A DNA stretch of 64,000 nucleotides from Streptomyces erythrochromogenes (GCF_036170895.1 NZ_CP108036.1:3348001-3412000), one strand, 5' to 3'. Positions 8,766 to 17,497 are shown, counted from the first letter of the stretch. Made by a program: numbers and translations. The notes: generated from the sequence alone by a model not told the origin.

Positions 8766-8838
8766 TATCTCGACATCGAGATACAGGGGAAGCCTGCATC
8801 AAATTAATCTTGACGTCAAGATACTTGATGTCGATACA
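8766..8838. promoter_or_regulatory. Array of MarR-like palindromes in divergent promoter
   Basis: Site 1 at 8766-8783 is TATCTCGA-CA-TCGAGATA (perfect). Site 2 at 8807-8822 is ATCTTGACGTCAAGAT (perfect). A decayed third, CTTGATGTCGATA, spans 8824-8836. Site 2 contains TTGACG (8810-8815), which with GATACA (8833-8838) and a 17-nt spacer makes a possible promoter for the sigma-factor gene. The half-site spacing is typical of MarR dimers. No MarR gene is in the window. Confidence 0.65.
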
Positions 8839-8926
8839 CCTGGGCGTCTCCGCGCTTCCGGCTGCCCTTGTCAGACCCCTCGGGTAGGTTCCGAAGCAGC
8901 CACGAACCTCAGGGGGATGGACCGAC

Positions 8927-9937
8927 ATGAGCGACCTCGCCACCACCAGTAGCGACCTCGACGCGGCGATGGACCGGTACCGGGTCGAGCTCACGGGCTA
9001 CTGCTACCGGATGCTCGGTTCCGCCTTCGACGCCGAGGACGCGGTGCAGGACACCTACATCCGCGCCTGGCGCAGTTACGAGAAGTTCGAGGGCCGCTCC
9101 TCACTGCGGTCGTGGCTCTACCGGATCGCCACCAACGTCTGCCTGGACCTGCTGAACGCCGGGAACAAACGGGCCCGTCCGATGGACCTGACCGCCCCGC
9201 AGCACCAGTCCTCCGCCGTGCTCAACCAGCGGCCCGAGGTGACCTGGCTGGAGCCCGTCCCGGACGGCCGGGTGCTGCCGCAGACCGCGGACCCGGCCGA
9301 GATGGCGCTCGCGAAGGAGTCCGTGCGGCTCGCCTTCGTCGCCGCCCTCCAGCACCTGCCGGCCAAGCAGCGCGCGGTGCTCATCCTGCGCGAGGTGCTG
9401 GCCTGGAAGGCGGACGAGGTAGCGCAGCTGCTGGACACCACGGTGGCGTCGGTGAACAGCGCGCTCCAGCGCGCGCGGGCCACGCTGGCCGGGCAGCGGA
9501 TGCGCGAGAGCGAGTCGGCCGACCCGCTGGACGCGGGGCAGGCGAAGCTGCTGGAGCAGTACCTCGCCGCCTTCGAGTCCTACGACATCTCGCGCCTCAC
9601 GGCGCTGCTGCACGAGGACGCCGTCCTGTCCATGCCGCCGTTCGACCTGTGGCTGCAGGGCAAGGCGGACATCGCGGCGTGGCACCTCAACCAGGGCATC
9701 GGCTGCAAGGGCTCCCGCCTGATCCCGACGACCGCGAACGGCATGCCGGCCTTCGGCCAGTACCGCCCGCGCGAGGACGGCAAGCCGGGGCACACCCCGT
9801 GGGCGCTGCAGGTGCTGGAGGTCTCAGACGGCCGGATCGTCGGCCTCAACGCCTTCCTGGACACGGCCCGGTGGTTCCCGCTCTTCGGCCTCCCCGAGCA
9901 GCTCGACGAGTCCGACGAGGCCCAGCAGGGCGCGTAG
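8927..9937 (+). CDS. SigG-like ECF RNA polymerase sigma factor with SnoaL-like C-terminus
   Basis: A 336-residue sigma factor. Region 2 lies at about residues 20-85 (DAEDAVQDTYIRAWRSYEKF) and region 4 at about 130-190 (LPAKQRAVLILREVLAWKADEVAQLLDTTVASVNSALQRAR). A C-terminal NTF2/SnoaL-like domain of ~130 residues (LLEQYLAAFESYDISRLTALLHEDAVLSMPP) follows, as in M. tuberculosis SigG/SigJ-type ECFs, where the extra domain, not an anti-sigma factor, is thought to control activity. AGGGGGA sits ~10 nt before ATG 8927. Its last 114 bp overlap antisense with a STAS gene. Promoter elements lie within the MarR-like sites upstream. Confidence 0.9.
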   Translation: MSDLATTSSDLDAAMDRYRVELTGYCYRMLGSAFDAEDAVQDTYIRAWRSYEKFEGRSSLRSWLYRIATNVCLDLLNAGNKRARPMDLTAPQHQSSAVLNQRPEVTWLEPVPDGRVLPQTADPAEMALAKESVRLAFVAALQHLPAKQRAVLILREVLAWKADEVAQLLDTTVASVNSALQRARATLAGQRMRESESADPLDAGQAKLLEQYLAAFESYDISRLTALLHEDAVLSMPPFDLWLQGKADIAAWHLNQGIGCKGSRLIPTTANGMPAFGQYRPREDGKPGHTPWALQVLEVSDGRIVGLNAFLDTARWFPLFGLPEQLDESDEAQQGA

Positions 9938-10159
9938 CGCGGGCGCGGCCCCGGTCACCCGCAGCGGCCGCCCCCGGGCGGTCAGCCGCAGCCGGGCCAG
10001 CACCTCCACGGCGCCCAGGCCCGGCGCGGTGACGGCGCGCGCGTCGCACTCCACCGCGCGCGCCCCGTCCTCGTACAGCCGGGCCAGGCGCGCGCACAGG
10101 GATGCGGCGTCGCGCGCGGTCGGGGCGGGTCCTGGCAGCACGAGTCGGGTGGTCTCCAC
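9824..10159 (-). CDS. STAS-domain protein (anti-sigma antagonist-like)
   Basis: About 111 residues from GTG 10159, chosen because GAGGAG lies 10 nt upstream; in-frame starts at 10192 and 10198 are possible. The sequence ARDAASLCARLARLYEDGARAVECDARAVTAPGLGAVEVLARLRLTARGRPLRVTGA matches the STAS fold (SpoIIAA-like), with the strand-loop-helix where a regulatory Ser/Thr would sit (VTAPG). The 3' third is encoded antisense to the sigma-factor C-terminus. It may belong to a partner-switching pathway, but no anti-sigma kinase is nearby. Confidence 0.65.
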   Translation of the reverse strand: METTRLVLPGPAPTARDAASLCARLARLYEDGARAVECDARAVTAPGLGAVEVLARLRLTARGRPLRVTGAAPALRALLGLVGLVELLGEAEEREPPGRVQEGVEADDPAV

Positions 10160-10278
10160 GAGGGGATGACTCCTCGGCCCGCCGGAACTCATCGGCACGG
10201 CCGGAGGGGGACCAGCGGCGCGTACCGCGACCGGGCGAGGCCCTGCCGCGGCTGTGAGGTCGCCGGTCCCAGCATGCC

Positions 10279-10312
10279 GAACGGGACCGGCGGGGGTCCA
10301 CCGGTCCCGTTC
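10279..10312. terminator. Hairpin terminator after deoA
   Basis: Perfect 12-bp stem (GAACGGGACCGG / CCGGTCCCGTTC, 10-nt loop) 22 nt past the deoA stop. Confidence 0.75.
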
Positions 10313-10333
10313 ACCCGAAAGGGAAGCCGCAGG

Positions 10334-11611
10334 TCAGGCGATGCGGTCCAGGATGATCGACGTGGCGGAGAAGGCCGTACCCGCCGTGGCGATGTCGTAC
10401 GTGCCCGCCAGGGACGCGAGGGCGTAGTCGAACCTCTCCGGGGTGTCCGTGTGCAGGGTCATCAGCGGCTGGCCCGCCGTCACCATGTCACCCGGCTTCG
10501 CGTGGAGCTCGACGCCCGCGCCCGCCTGCACCGGGTCCTCCTTGCGCGCGCGGCCGGCGCCCAGGCGCCAGGCGGCGACGCCGACCCCGTACGCGTCCAG
10601 GCGGGTCAGGACGCCCGACTCGGGGGCGATGACCACGTGCTGCTCGCGGGCGACCGGGAGGGTCGCGTCCGGGTCGCCGCCCTGGGCCGCGATCATCCGG
10701 CGCCAGTGGTCCATCGCGGAACCGTCGGCCAGGGCCTTGGCCGGGTCGGCGTCCTTGATGCCCGCCGCGTCCAGCATCTCCTTGGCCAGCGCGATGGTCA
10801 GCTCCACGACGTCCGAGGGGCCGCCGCCGGCCAGGACCTCGACCGACTCGCGGACCTCGAGGGCGTTGCCGGCGGTGAGGCCGAGCGGGGTCGACATGTC
10901 GGTGATCAGCGCGACCGTCTTCACCCCGCTGTCCGTGCCGAGGCCGACCATCGTGTGGGCCAGCTCCTGCGCGTCCGCGAGGTTCTTCATGAAGGCGCCG
11001 GTGCCGACCTTGACGTCCAGGACGAGCGAGCCCGTGCCCTCGGCGATCTTCTTCGACATGATCGAGGAGGCGATCAGCGGGATCGCCTCGACCGTGCCGG
11101 TGACGTCGCGCAGCGCGTAGAGCTTCTTGTCGGCCGGGGCCAGGCCGTCGCCCGCCGCGCAGATGACCGCGCCGGTGGTGTCGAGGACGTGCATCATCTC
11201 CTCGTTGGAGAGCAGCGCACGCCAGCCGGGGATGGACTCCAGCTTGTCGAGGGTGCCGCCGGTGTGGCCGAGGCCGCGGCCCGACAGCTGCGGCACGGCC
11301 GCGCCGCACGCGGCGACGAGCGGGGCGAGCGGGAGGGTGATCTTGTCGCCGACGCCGCCGGTGGAGTGCTTGTCGGCGGTCGGGCGGGAGAGGGCGTCGA
11401 AGTTCATGCGCTCGCCGGAGGCGATCATCGCCGCGGTCCAGCGGGCGATCTCGGTCCGGTTCATGCCGTTGAGCAGGATGGCCATGGCCAGGGCGGACAT
11501 CTGCTCGTCGGCCACGACGCCGCGGGTGTAGGCGTCGATGACCCAGTCGATCTGCTCGGGGCTCAGCTCACCGCGGTCCCGCTTGGTCCGGATGACGGAG
11601 ATGACGTCCAT
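10334..11611 (-). CDS. deoA: Thymidine phosphorylase
   Basis: A 425-residue enzyme of the pyrimidine-nucleoside phosphorylase family. It splits thymidine or deoxyuridine with phosphate to the base and deoxyribose-1-phosphate. The glycosyltransferase-3 N-terminal helix bundle (DVISVIRTKRDRGELS) is present, and the phosphate-binding KHSTGGVGDK lies at 81-90. ATG 11611 is chosen over an upstream in-frame ATG because the family starts MDVI and GGAAG precedes it. An operator-like CTACGCGCATAG lies 13 nt upstream and a terminator separates it from cdd, so it is its own transcription unit, co-regulated with nucleoside uptake. Confidence 0.96.
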   Translation of the reverse strand: MDVISVIRTKRDRGELSPEQIDWVIDAYTRGVVADEQMSALAMAILLNGMNRTEIARWTAAMIASGERMNFDALSRPTADKHSTGGVGDKITLPLAPLVAACGAAVPQLSGRGLGHTGGTLDKLESIPGWRALLSNEEMMHVLDTTGAVICAAGDGLAPADKKLYALRDVTGTVEAIPLIASSIMSKKIAEGTGSLVLDVKVGTGAFMKNLADAQELAHTMVGLGTDSGVKTVALITDMSTPLGLTAGNALEVRESVEVLAGGGPSDVVELTIALAKEMLDAAGIKDADPAKALADGSAMDHWRRMIAAQGGDPDATLPVAREQHVVIAPESGVLTRLDAYGVGVAAWRLGAGRARKEDPVQAGAGVELHAKPGDMVTAGQPLMTLHTDTPERFDYALASLAGTYDIATAGTAFSATSIILDRIA

Positions 11612-11624
11612 GAGGTGCTTCCTT

Positions 11625-11636
11625 CTACGCGCATAG
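11625..11636. promoter_or_regulatory. Nucleoside-regulon operator 2 (deoA)
   Basis: CTACGCGCATAG matches the operator palindrome at 11 of 12 positions and sits just upstream of the deoA ribosome-binding site, between the start codon and the terminator of the preceding operon. Confidence 0.6.
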
Positions 11637-11671
11637 AGAGAGGGAGGAGAGGGGATCAGGGAACGGAAGTG

Positions 11672-11709
11672 CGACGGCCCTCCGCCCCGGCAGGGGCGAA
11701 GGGCCGTCG
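11672..11709. terminator. Strong hairpin between cdd and deoA
   Basis: A ~16-bp stem with one mismatch (CGACGGCCCT.. / ..AGGGCCGTCG) and a 4-nt loop, 7 nt after the cdd stop. It ends the nucleoside ABC-cdd operon and isolates deoA. Confidence 0.8.
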
Positions 11710-11715
11710 GCACGG

Positions 11716-12114
11716 CTATCTCAGGTGGCCGGGCCCGAAGGCCTGGGGCAGCATCGCCGCCAGCGGAAGGACCCCGTCCGGGGTGTCCACCAGCAGCTCG
11801 TCGCCGCCGAATTCGTACAGCAGCTGGCGGCAGCGCCCGCACGGGACGAGGATCTCGCCCTTGCCGTCCACGCACGTGAAGTGCGTGAGGCGGCCGCCGC
11901 CCGTGGCCTGGAGGGAGGAGACCAGGCCGCACTCGGCGCACAGGCCCAGCCCGTAGCTCGCGTTCTCGACGTTGCAGCCGGTCACGATGCGGCCGTCGTC
12001 CACGAGGGCGGCGACCCCGACCGGGAAGCCCGAGTAGGGGGCGTACGCCCGGGTCATCGCTTCCCGGGCGTGCGTCCGCAGGGCTTCCCAGTCCACCGCG
12101 TGCTCCACGGTCAC
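11716..12114 (-). CDS. cdd: Cytidine deaminase
   Basis: A 132-residue homotetrameric-type zinc enzyme deaminating cytidine and deoxycytidine to uridine forms. Zinc ligands are Cys59 in CAEC (catalytic Glu61) and Cys92/Cys95 in PCGRC; substrate contacts are in NVENASYG. It is the last gene of the ABC operon: its ATG overlaps the stop of the upstream permease by 4 nt, so translation is coupled. With deoA and add it makes imported nucleosides usable. Confidence 0.95.
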   Translation of the reverse strand: MTVEHAVDWEALRTHAREAMTRAYAPYSGFPVGVAALVDDGRIVTGCNVENASYGLGLCAECGLVSSLQATGGGRLTHFTCVDGKGEILVPCGRCRQLLYEFGGDELLVDTPDGVLPLAAMLPQAFGPGHLR

Positions 12115-13373
12115 TTGCCCTGGCCCTTGCGGTACGGCATGCCGTCCGCCTTGGGCATCCGCAGGCGCTGCGCCGAGAGGGCGAGCACCAGCAGCGTGGT
12201 CAGGTACGGGGCCGCGTCGACGAACTGGCTCGGCACCGCGTCGGTCGTGGCGTACCAGACGAACAGCAGCGCGGCGAAGGCCGCCGAGATGCCGGCCTGG
12301 ATGTACTTCTTCTTGTAGAGCTGCCAGACGCAGACGATGACCAGCAGGATCGCGATCAGCAGCAGCATCGCGTGGACGTTCTCGGCGCCGCCGCGCAGCT
12401 TGAGGCTGTCGATGAAGCCGAACAGGCCCGCACCCAGCGCCATGCCGCCCGGCATCCAGTTACCGAAGATCATCGCGGCGAGACCGATGTAGCCGCGGCC
12501 GCCGGTCTGGCCTTCCTGGTAGATGGGGCTGGCGACCTCGGACAGGTACACGCCGCCGAGGCCCGCGAGGGCGCCCGAGACGATCACGGCGATGTACTTG
12601 TACTTGTAGACGTTGACGCCGAGGGACTCGGCGGCGACCGGGTTCTCACCGCAGGAGCGCAGGCGCAGACCGAAGGAGGTCCGCCACAGCACCCACCAGG
12701 TGGCGGGGATCAGCAGCAGGGCCACGATGGTCAGCAGCGAGATTTCGGTGATCAGGCCGCCGATGACGCCGGCGAGGTCCGAGACGAAGAACCAGTGCTT
12801 GCCCTGGAGGTCCGCCATCCAGTCCGAGAGCCCCGGAATGGTGATCTTGGTGATCGGCTCGACCTGCGGGGACTGCTTGGAGGAGCCGCCCGGCGCCTCG
12901 GCGAACGTGAAGTTCGACAGGTACTGGGTGAAGCCCAGCGCCAGGATGTTGATGGCCACACCCGAGACGATGTGGTTGACGTTGAAGGTCACCGTGATGA
13001 TCGCGTGCAGCAGGCCGCCGACGGCGCCGCCGGCGATGCCGACGAGCACACCGGTCCAGGGGCCCCACTGGTAGCCGGCCCAGGCACCGAACCAGGTGCC
13101 GAGGATCATCATGCCTTCGAGGCCGATGTTGACGACGCCCGCGCGCTCGGCCCACAGACCGCCGAGGCCGGCGAGGCCGATCGGCACGGCGAGGGAGAGG
13201 GCGCCGGAGACCTGGCCGACGGAGGTCAGGTCGTTGGCCCCGGAGATCAGGCGGACCAGCGAGACGAGCGCGAGGCCGCCCGCGATGATCAGCAGGATCC
13301 AGGGAAGGGTGAGCTTCTTGCGGGCGCCCGGCGCGGGTGCCGCCTTCTTCGTGGAAACGGTGCTGGCGCTCAC
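12111..13373 (-). CDS. Nucleoside ABC transporter permease 2
   Basis: A 420-residue integral membrane protein of the branched-chain-type permease family (BPD_transp_2), as in BMP/NupQ nucleoside importers. The conserved WAERAGVVNIGLEGMM and CGENPVAAESLGVNV stretches are present, with ~10 membrane segments and two extra C-terminal segments after about residue 340. It overlaps the preceding permease stop by 4 nt and cdd by 4 nt. It pairs with the other permease to form the heterodimeric channel. Confidence 0.93.
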   Translation of the reverse strand: MSASTVSTKKAAPAPGARKKLTLPWILLIIAGGLALVSLVRLISGANDLTSVGQVSGALSLAVPIGLAGLGGLWAERAGVVNIGLEGMMILGTWFGAWAGYQWGPWTGVLVGIAGGAVGGLLHAIITVTFNVNHIVSGVAINILALGFTQYLSNFTFAEAPGGSSKQSPQVEPITKITIPGLSDWMADLQGKHWFFVSDLAGVIGGLITEISLLTIVALLLIPATWWVLWRTSFGLRLRSCGENPVAAESLGVNVYKYKYIAVIVSGALAGLGGVYLSEVASPIYQEGQTGGRGYIGLAAMIFGNWMPGGMALGAGLFGFIDSLKLRGGAENVHAMLLLIAILLVIVCVWQLYKKKYIQAGISAAFAALLFVWYATTDAVPSQFVDAAPYLTTLLVLALSAQRLRMPKADGMPYRKGQGK

Positions 13374-14485
13374 GCCGCGACCTCCTTCTCGGTCTTCATG
13401 GCGTGGCCCGCAGCCAGCTCCTCGCCGACCTTCTGCTGCTGGCGGCGGATGCCGTAGCGGCGGATCAGCTCGTAGGAGACGACCACCGCGATCACGATCA
13501 GACCCTTCATGATCGTGCCGATCTCCTTGGCGTAGCCGGCCGTGTCGAGACCGGCGGACGCCTTGTCGATGAAGGCCATCAGGAGGGCGGCGAAGAAGAT
13601 GCCCACGGGGTTGTTGCGGCCGAGCAGGGCGATGGTGATGCCGGTGAAGCCCACACCCACGGGGAAGACGAGGGTGTACGTGTGGCTCTCGCCGAGCAGC
13701 ACGGGCATGCCGGACAGGCCGGCGACGGCGCCGGAGATGAGCATCGCAGTGATGATCATCTTCTTGGAGTCGACGCCGGAGGCCGCGGCGGCGGACTCGC
13801 TCGCGCCGCTGGCGCGCAGGTCGAAGCCGAAGCGGGTGCGGTTGAGCACGAACCAGTAGACGACGCCGAGGGCGAAGGCGATGAAGGTGAAGCCGTAGAT
13901 CTCGCCCGAGTCGCCCAGGGAGAGGGCCGGGAACCAGCCGGACTGGGCGATCTCACCGGTGGTGAGGTCGTTGGAGCCCTCCACCTGCACGCCGAGGTTC
14001 TTCGGCAGGATCAGCCAGGCGATGAGGCTGGTGGCGATGGCGTTGAGCATGATCGTCGAGACGACCTCGCTCACGCCGCGCTTGGCCTTGAGGACACCGG
14101 CGATACCGGCCCAGAAGGCACCGGTGAGCATCGCGACGAGGACGATCAGCAGGATGTGCAGCGGCCCGGGCAGCGCGATGGCGCCACCGACCACGGCGGA
14201 GATCATCGCGGCGAGGCGGTACTGGCCGTCGACACCGATGTTGAAGAGGTTCATCCGGAAGCCGATGGCGACGGCCAGGGCTGCCAGGTAGTACGTACCG
14301 GCCTGGTTGACGATGAGGACCTGGATGTCCTCGTAACCGCCGTTCTCCACCATGAGGCGCAGCGGCTCGATCGGGTTGATGCCCGTCGCCGCCAGCACGA
14401 TCATGGTCAGTACGAAGGCGCTGACCAGCGCGAGCAGGGGCCCGGCGATGGCGAGCATCAGCCGGTCCTTGTCGAATGTCTTCAT
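13370..14485 (-). CDS. Nucleoside ABC transporter permease 1
   Basis: A 371-residue permease of the same family, NupP-like. It opens KTFDKDRLMLAIAGPLLALVSAFVLTMIVLAA and contains the FNIGVDGQYRLAAM motif plus GASESAAAASGVDSKKM, matching the coupling-loop region that contacts the ATPase. About 8-10 membrane segments. Start and stop overlap the ATPase and the second permease by 4 nt, indicating one coupled operon. Confidence 0.93.
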   Translation of the reverse strand: MKTFDKDRLMLAIAGPLLALVSAFVLTMIVLAATGINPIEPLRLMVENGGYEDIQVLIVNQAGTYYLAALAVAIGFRMNLFNIGVDGQYRLAAMISAVVGGAIALPGPLHILLIVLVAMLTGAFWAGIAGVLKAKRGVSEVVSTIMLNAIATSLIAWLILPKNLGVQVEGSNDLTTGEIAQSGWFPALSLGDSGEIYGFTFIAFALGVVYWFVLNRTRFGFDLRASGASESAAAASGVDSKKMIITAMLISGAVAGLSGMPVLLGESHTYTLVFPVGVGFTGITIALLGRNNPVGIFFAALLMAFIDKASAGLDTAGYAKEIGTIMKGLIVIAVVVSYELIRRYGIRRQQQKVGEELAAGHAMKTEKEVAA

Positions 14486-16143
14486 CGGGCCTCGTCCTCC
14501 GTCGTGTCACCGTCGGCAGCGGCGGAGTGGTTGTCGGTTGCTTCCAGGTGCCCCGAGGCGGCGCCCGTCATGGCGGTGCCGAGCTCCTCGGGGGTGACGG
14601 TGGCGGGGTCGGCGTCCGCGACCAGGCGACCGCGGTAGATCACGCGCAGGGTGTCGGACAGGCCGATGAGCTCGTCCAGGTCGGCGGAGATCAGCAGCAC
14701 GGCCAGGCCCTCGCGGCGGGCCTCGCGGATCGCGTCCCAGATCTGCGCCTGCGCACCGACGTCCACACCGCGGGTGGGGTGGGCGGCGATGAGGAACTTC
14801 GGGTTGTGGCTCATCTCGCGGCCGACGATCAGCTTCTGCTGGTTGCCGCCGGAGAGCGAGGCCGCGGTGACGTCGATGCCGGGCGTGCGCACGTCGTACT
14901 CGCGCACGATCCGCTCGGTGTCCTTGCGGGCCGCCTTCGGGTCGAGGATGCCCTTCTTGGAGTTGGGCGCCTCGGTGACGTGGCCGAGGATGCGGTTCTC
15001 CCAGAGCGGGGACTCCAGCAGCAGGCCGTGGCGGTGGCGGTCCTCGGGGATGTACCCGATGCCGCCCTCACGGCGCTTGCGCACGGAGGTCTTGGTGATG
15101 TCCGCGCCGTCGAGGGTGATCACGCCCGCCGCGGGGTGGATCATGCCCATGAGGGCCTCGATCAGTTCCGTCTGGCCGTTGCCCTCGACACCGGCGATGC
15201 CGAGGATCTCGCCCTTGTGGATGGTGAGGCTGATGTCGTCGAGCAGCCGACGGCCGACCTCCGCGCCCTCGCGCACGATGGAGTCCGTCGGCATGACGAA
15301 GCGCGCCGAGGTCTCGGGGGCGAGAGCGACGCCTCCGGTCTCGAGGACGGTCAGGCCCTCGACCTTCAGCATCGGAACGTCCGTGACGGTCGACTCGCGG
15401 GTCTCCGGCGACGGCAGCTCCGCGCCGACCATCAGCTCGGCGAGCTGCTTGGGGGTGGCGGTCTTCGGGTCGGCGGTGCCGACCGTGGTGCCGCGCCGGA
15501 TGACGGTGATGTCGTCGGCGACCTTCAGGACCTCGCCGAGCTTGTGCGAGATGAAGATGACGGTCAGGCCCTCGGACTTGAGCTCGCGCAGGTTGTCGAA
15601 GAGTGCGTCCACCTCCTGCGGCACGAGCACTGCGGTCGGCTCGTCGAGGATGAGGATCTTCGCACCGCGGTAGAGGACCTTGAGGATCTCCACGCGCTGG
15701 CGGTCGGCGACGCCGAGGTCTTCGACGAGGGCGTCGGGGCGCACGCCGAGGCCGTACGCGTCCGAGATCTCCATGATCTTCTTGCGGGCCTTGGCGCCGA
15801 TGCCGTACAGCTTCTCGCCGCCGAGAACGATGTTCTCCAGGACGGTGAGGTTGTCGGCGAGCATGAAGTGCTGGTGCACCATGCCGATGCCGCGGGCGAT
15901 GGCGTCGCCCGGGCTGTTGAAGGCGACCTGTTCCCCGTCGATGGCGATGGTGCCCTCGTCCGGCTTCTGCATGCCGTAGAGGATCTTCATCAGAGTCGAC
16001 TTGCCGGCGCCGTTCTCACCGATGAGGGCATGGACCGTGCCCTTGCGGACGGTGATCGCGATGTCCTTGTTGGCGACGACGCCGGGGAAGCGCTTTGTGA
16101 TGCCGTGCAGTTCTACGGCGAGGGGCGGGCTGGACGCGTTGAT
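14482..16143 (-). CDS. Nucleoside ABC transporter ATP-binding protein, non-standard start
   Basis: A ~553-residue fusion of two ABC domains that powers nucleoside import. The first Walker A is GENGAGKST (residues ~42-50), with LDEPTAVL as Walker B. The second half has a degenerate Walker A (GVEGNGQTE) and the signature LSGGNQQK. The frame continues upstream of ATG 15990, which lies inside Walker A-adjacent sequence and cannot be the true start. No ATG, GTG or TTG exists further upstream in frame; AAGGAG sits 8 nt before an ATC codon at 16143 and 5 nt before GTC at 16146, and CTG 16110 is another option. Leads the ABC-ABC-permease-cdd operon behind an operator palindrome. Confidence 0.9.
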   Translation of the reverse strand: MNASSPPLAVELHGITKRFPGVVANKDIAITVRKGTVHALIGENGAGKSTLMKILYGMQKPDEGTIAIDGEQVAFNSPGDAIARGIGMVHQHFMLADNLTVLENIVLGGEKLYGIGAKARKKIMEISDAYGLGVRPDALVEDLGVADRQRVEILKVLYRGAKILILDEPTAVLVPQEVDALFDNLRELKSEGLTVIFISHKLGEVLKVADDITVIRRGTTVGTADPKTATPKQLAELMVGAELPSPETRESTVTDVPMLKVEGLTVLETGGVALAPETSARFVMPTDSIVREGAEVGRRLLDDISLTIHKGEILGIAGVEGNGQTELIEALMGMIHPAAGVITLDGADITKTSVRKRREGGIGYIPEDRHRHGLLLESPLWENRILGHVTEAPNSKKGILDPKAARKDTERIVREYDVRTPGIDVTAASLSGGNQQKLIVGREMSHNPKFLIAAHPTRGVDVGAQAQIWDAIREARREGLAVLLISADLDELIGLSDTLRVIYRGRLVADADPATVTPEELGTAMTGAASGHLEATDNHSAAADGDTTEDEAR

Positions 16144-16223
16144 GACGCACTCTCCTTGGCGCGAAAGGAGCGGAAGGCAGGGAGGACAGGGCGGGGAGTG
16201 AAAGTATCGCGTCCACGATGCTT

Positions 16224-16235
16224 CTACGCGCGTAG
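16224..16235. promoter_or_regulatory. Nucleoside-regulon operator 3 (ABC-cdd operon)
   Basis: Perfect CTACGCGCGTAG, about 80 bp before the ATPase start. On the minus strand a possible -10 (GATACT) follows about 14 nt later, so the palindrome would cover or abut the -35. Confidence 0.7.
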
Positions 16236-16304
16236 CACTGTCGGAAGTGAAAACTCGCGGCCACGAAGGCTGCTAGGTCACAGACTAGTGATCACAGAAC
16301 GAGG

Positions 16305-16346
16305 CTCGGGGCCCGGGAGCGATGTCGACCGCTTCCCGGACCCCGG
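16305..16346. terminator. Hairpin after BMP lipoprotein gene
   Basis: An imperfect GC-rich stem (CGGGG.CCGGGA.GCG paired with CGC.TTCCCGG.CCCCG) 29 nt past the lipoprotein stop. It would separate this gene from the ABC operon. Confidence 0.55.
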
Positions 16347-16374
16347 AGACCAGGACTACACGTTCAAGACGACC

Positions 16375-17436
16375 TTACGGAGCGGTCTTGACGGTGATCT
16401 TCTTGGCGATGATGTCGGCCTTGGCCTTCTCCACCGCGGCGATGACGTCGGCCATCTCCTTGTACTTCGGGTTGGAGTCGGCCAGGCCGACGCCGTCCTT
16501 GTCCAGGCCGTAGCGGATCTCACCGGTGGTGGGCTTGCCGTCCTCGACCGACTTGATCAGGTTGAAGACGGAGTCCGAGACGTCCTTGGTGACCGAGGTC
16601 AGGATGGAGTCCTTGTACTTCGCCAGACCGGCCTGGTTGTACTGGTCGGAGTCGACGCCGATGGCCCACTTGCCCTTGGCCGAGGCAGCCTCGATGGCAC
16701 CGGAACCGGCCAGACCGGCGGCGGCGTAGATCACGTCGGCGCCCGCGTCGAGCTGGCCCTGCGCGGCGGCCTTGCCCAGGTCGGGCTTGGCGAAACCGTC
16801 GAAGTTCGGCGGCTGGGTCAGGTACGCGGAGAGCACCTTGGCGTTCGGGTTGGTGTCCTTGACGCCCTGGGCGAAGCCCGCCTCGAACTTCTTGATCAGC
16901 GGGACCTCGACACCGCCGATGAAGCCGACCGTGCCGGTCTTGGACGCCTTGGCGGCGGCGACGCCGGCCAGGTAGGAGCCCTGCTCCTCGTTGAAGACCA
17001 TGTTGGCGACGTTCGGGCCGGTCACCGAGGTGTCGTCGATGATGCCGAACGTGGTGTTCGGGAACTTCGGGGCGACCTTCTTGATGGCCGGGGCGTAGGC
17101 GAAGCCGACGCCGATGACCGGGTTGTTGCCCTTGCGGGCCAGCTCGGTGAGGCGCTGGACCTTGTCGGCCTCGCCCTCGCCGTCGGTGGGCTCCGCCTCG
17201 GCGCCCTTGATCTTCAGCTCCGTCTCGGCCTTCTTCAGACCGGCGTAGGCGGCATCGTTGAACGACTGGTCGCCGCGGCCACCGATGTCGTACGCGATGG
17301 CTGCGGACTTCTGGCCGCCCGACTCCGAGGGGGAGGCGGCAGCGTCAGAGGACTTCTTACCGCCACAGGCGGTGGCCGAGAGGGCCAGCGCCGCGGACGC
17401 GATGCCCACGGTGGCGATCCTGGTGATCCGGCGCAA
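16375..17436 (-). CDS. BMP-family nucleoside-binding lipoprotein
   Basis: A 353-residue substrate-binding protein of the BmpA/PnrA family. A signal peptide ends in lipobox SATAC with Cys24 as the lipid anchor; a Gly/Ser linker and the binding fold follow (AIAYDIGGRGDQSFNDAAYAGL, GSYLAGVAAAKASKTG). It starts at TTG 17436 with GAAGGAG 7 nt upstream. It feeds the ABC transporter downstream on the same strand but has its own promoter (-35 TTTAAC, -10 TACGAT), whose spacer overlaps an operator half-match. An uncommon TTG start may limit its level. Confidence 0.93.
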   Translation of the reverse strand: MRRITRIATVGIASAALALSATACGGKKSSDAAASPSESGGQKSAAIAYDIGGRGDQSFNDAAYAGLKKAETELKIKGAEAEPTDGEGEADKVQRLTELARKGNNPVIGVGFAYAPAIKKVAPKFPNTTFGIIDDTSVTGPNVANMVFNEEQGSYLAGVAAAKASKTGTVGFIGGVEVPLIKKFEAGFAQGVKDTNPNAKVLSAYLTQPPNFDGFAKPDLGKAAAQGQLDAGADVIYAAAGLAGSGAIEAASAKGKWAIGVDSDQYNQAGLAKYKDSILTSVTKDVSDSVFNLIKSVEDGKPTTGEIRYGLDKDGVGLADSNPKYKEMADVIAAVEKAKADIIAKKITVKTAP

Positions 17437-17497
17437 GGGGAGGCTCCTTCAAAACCTGACCGAAGCGCCACGACCGGCGCTGGTTTCGCGGCGATCG

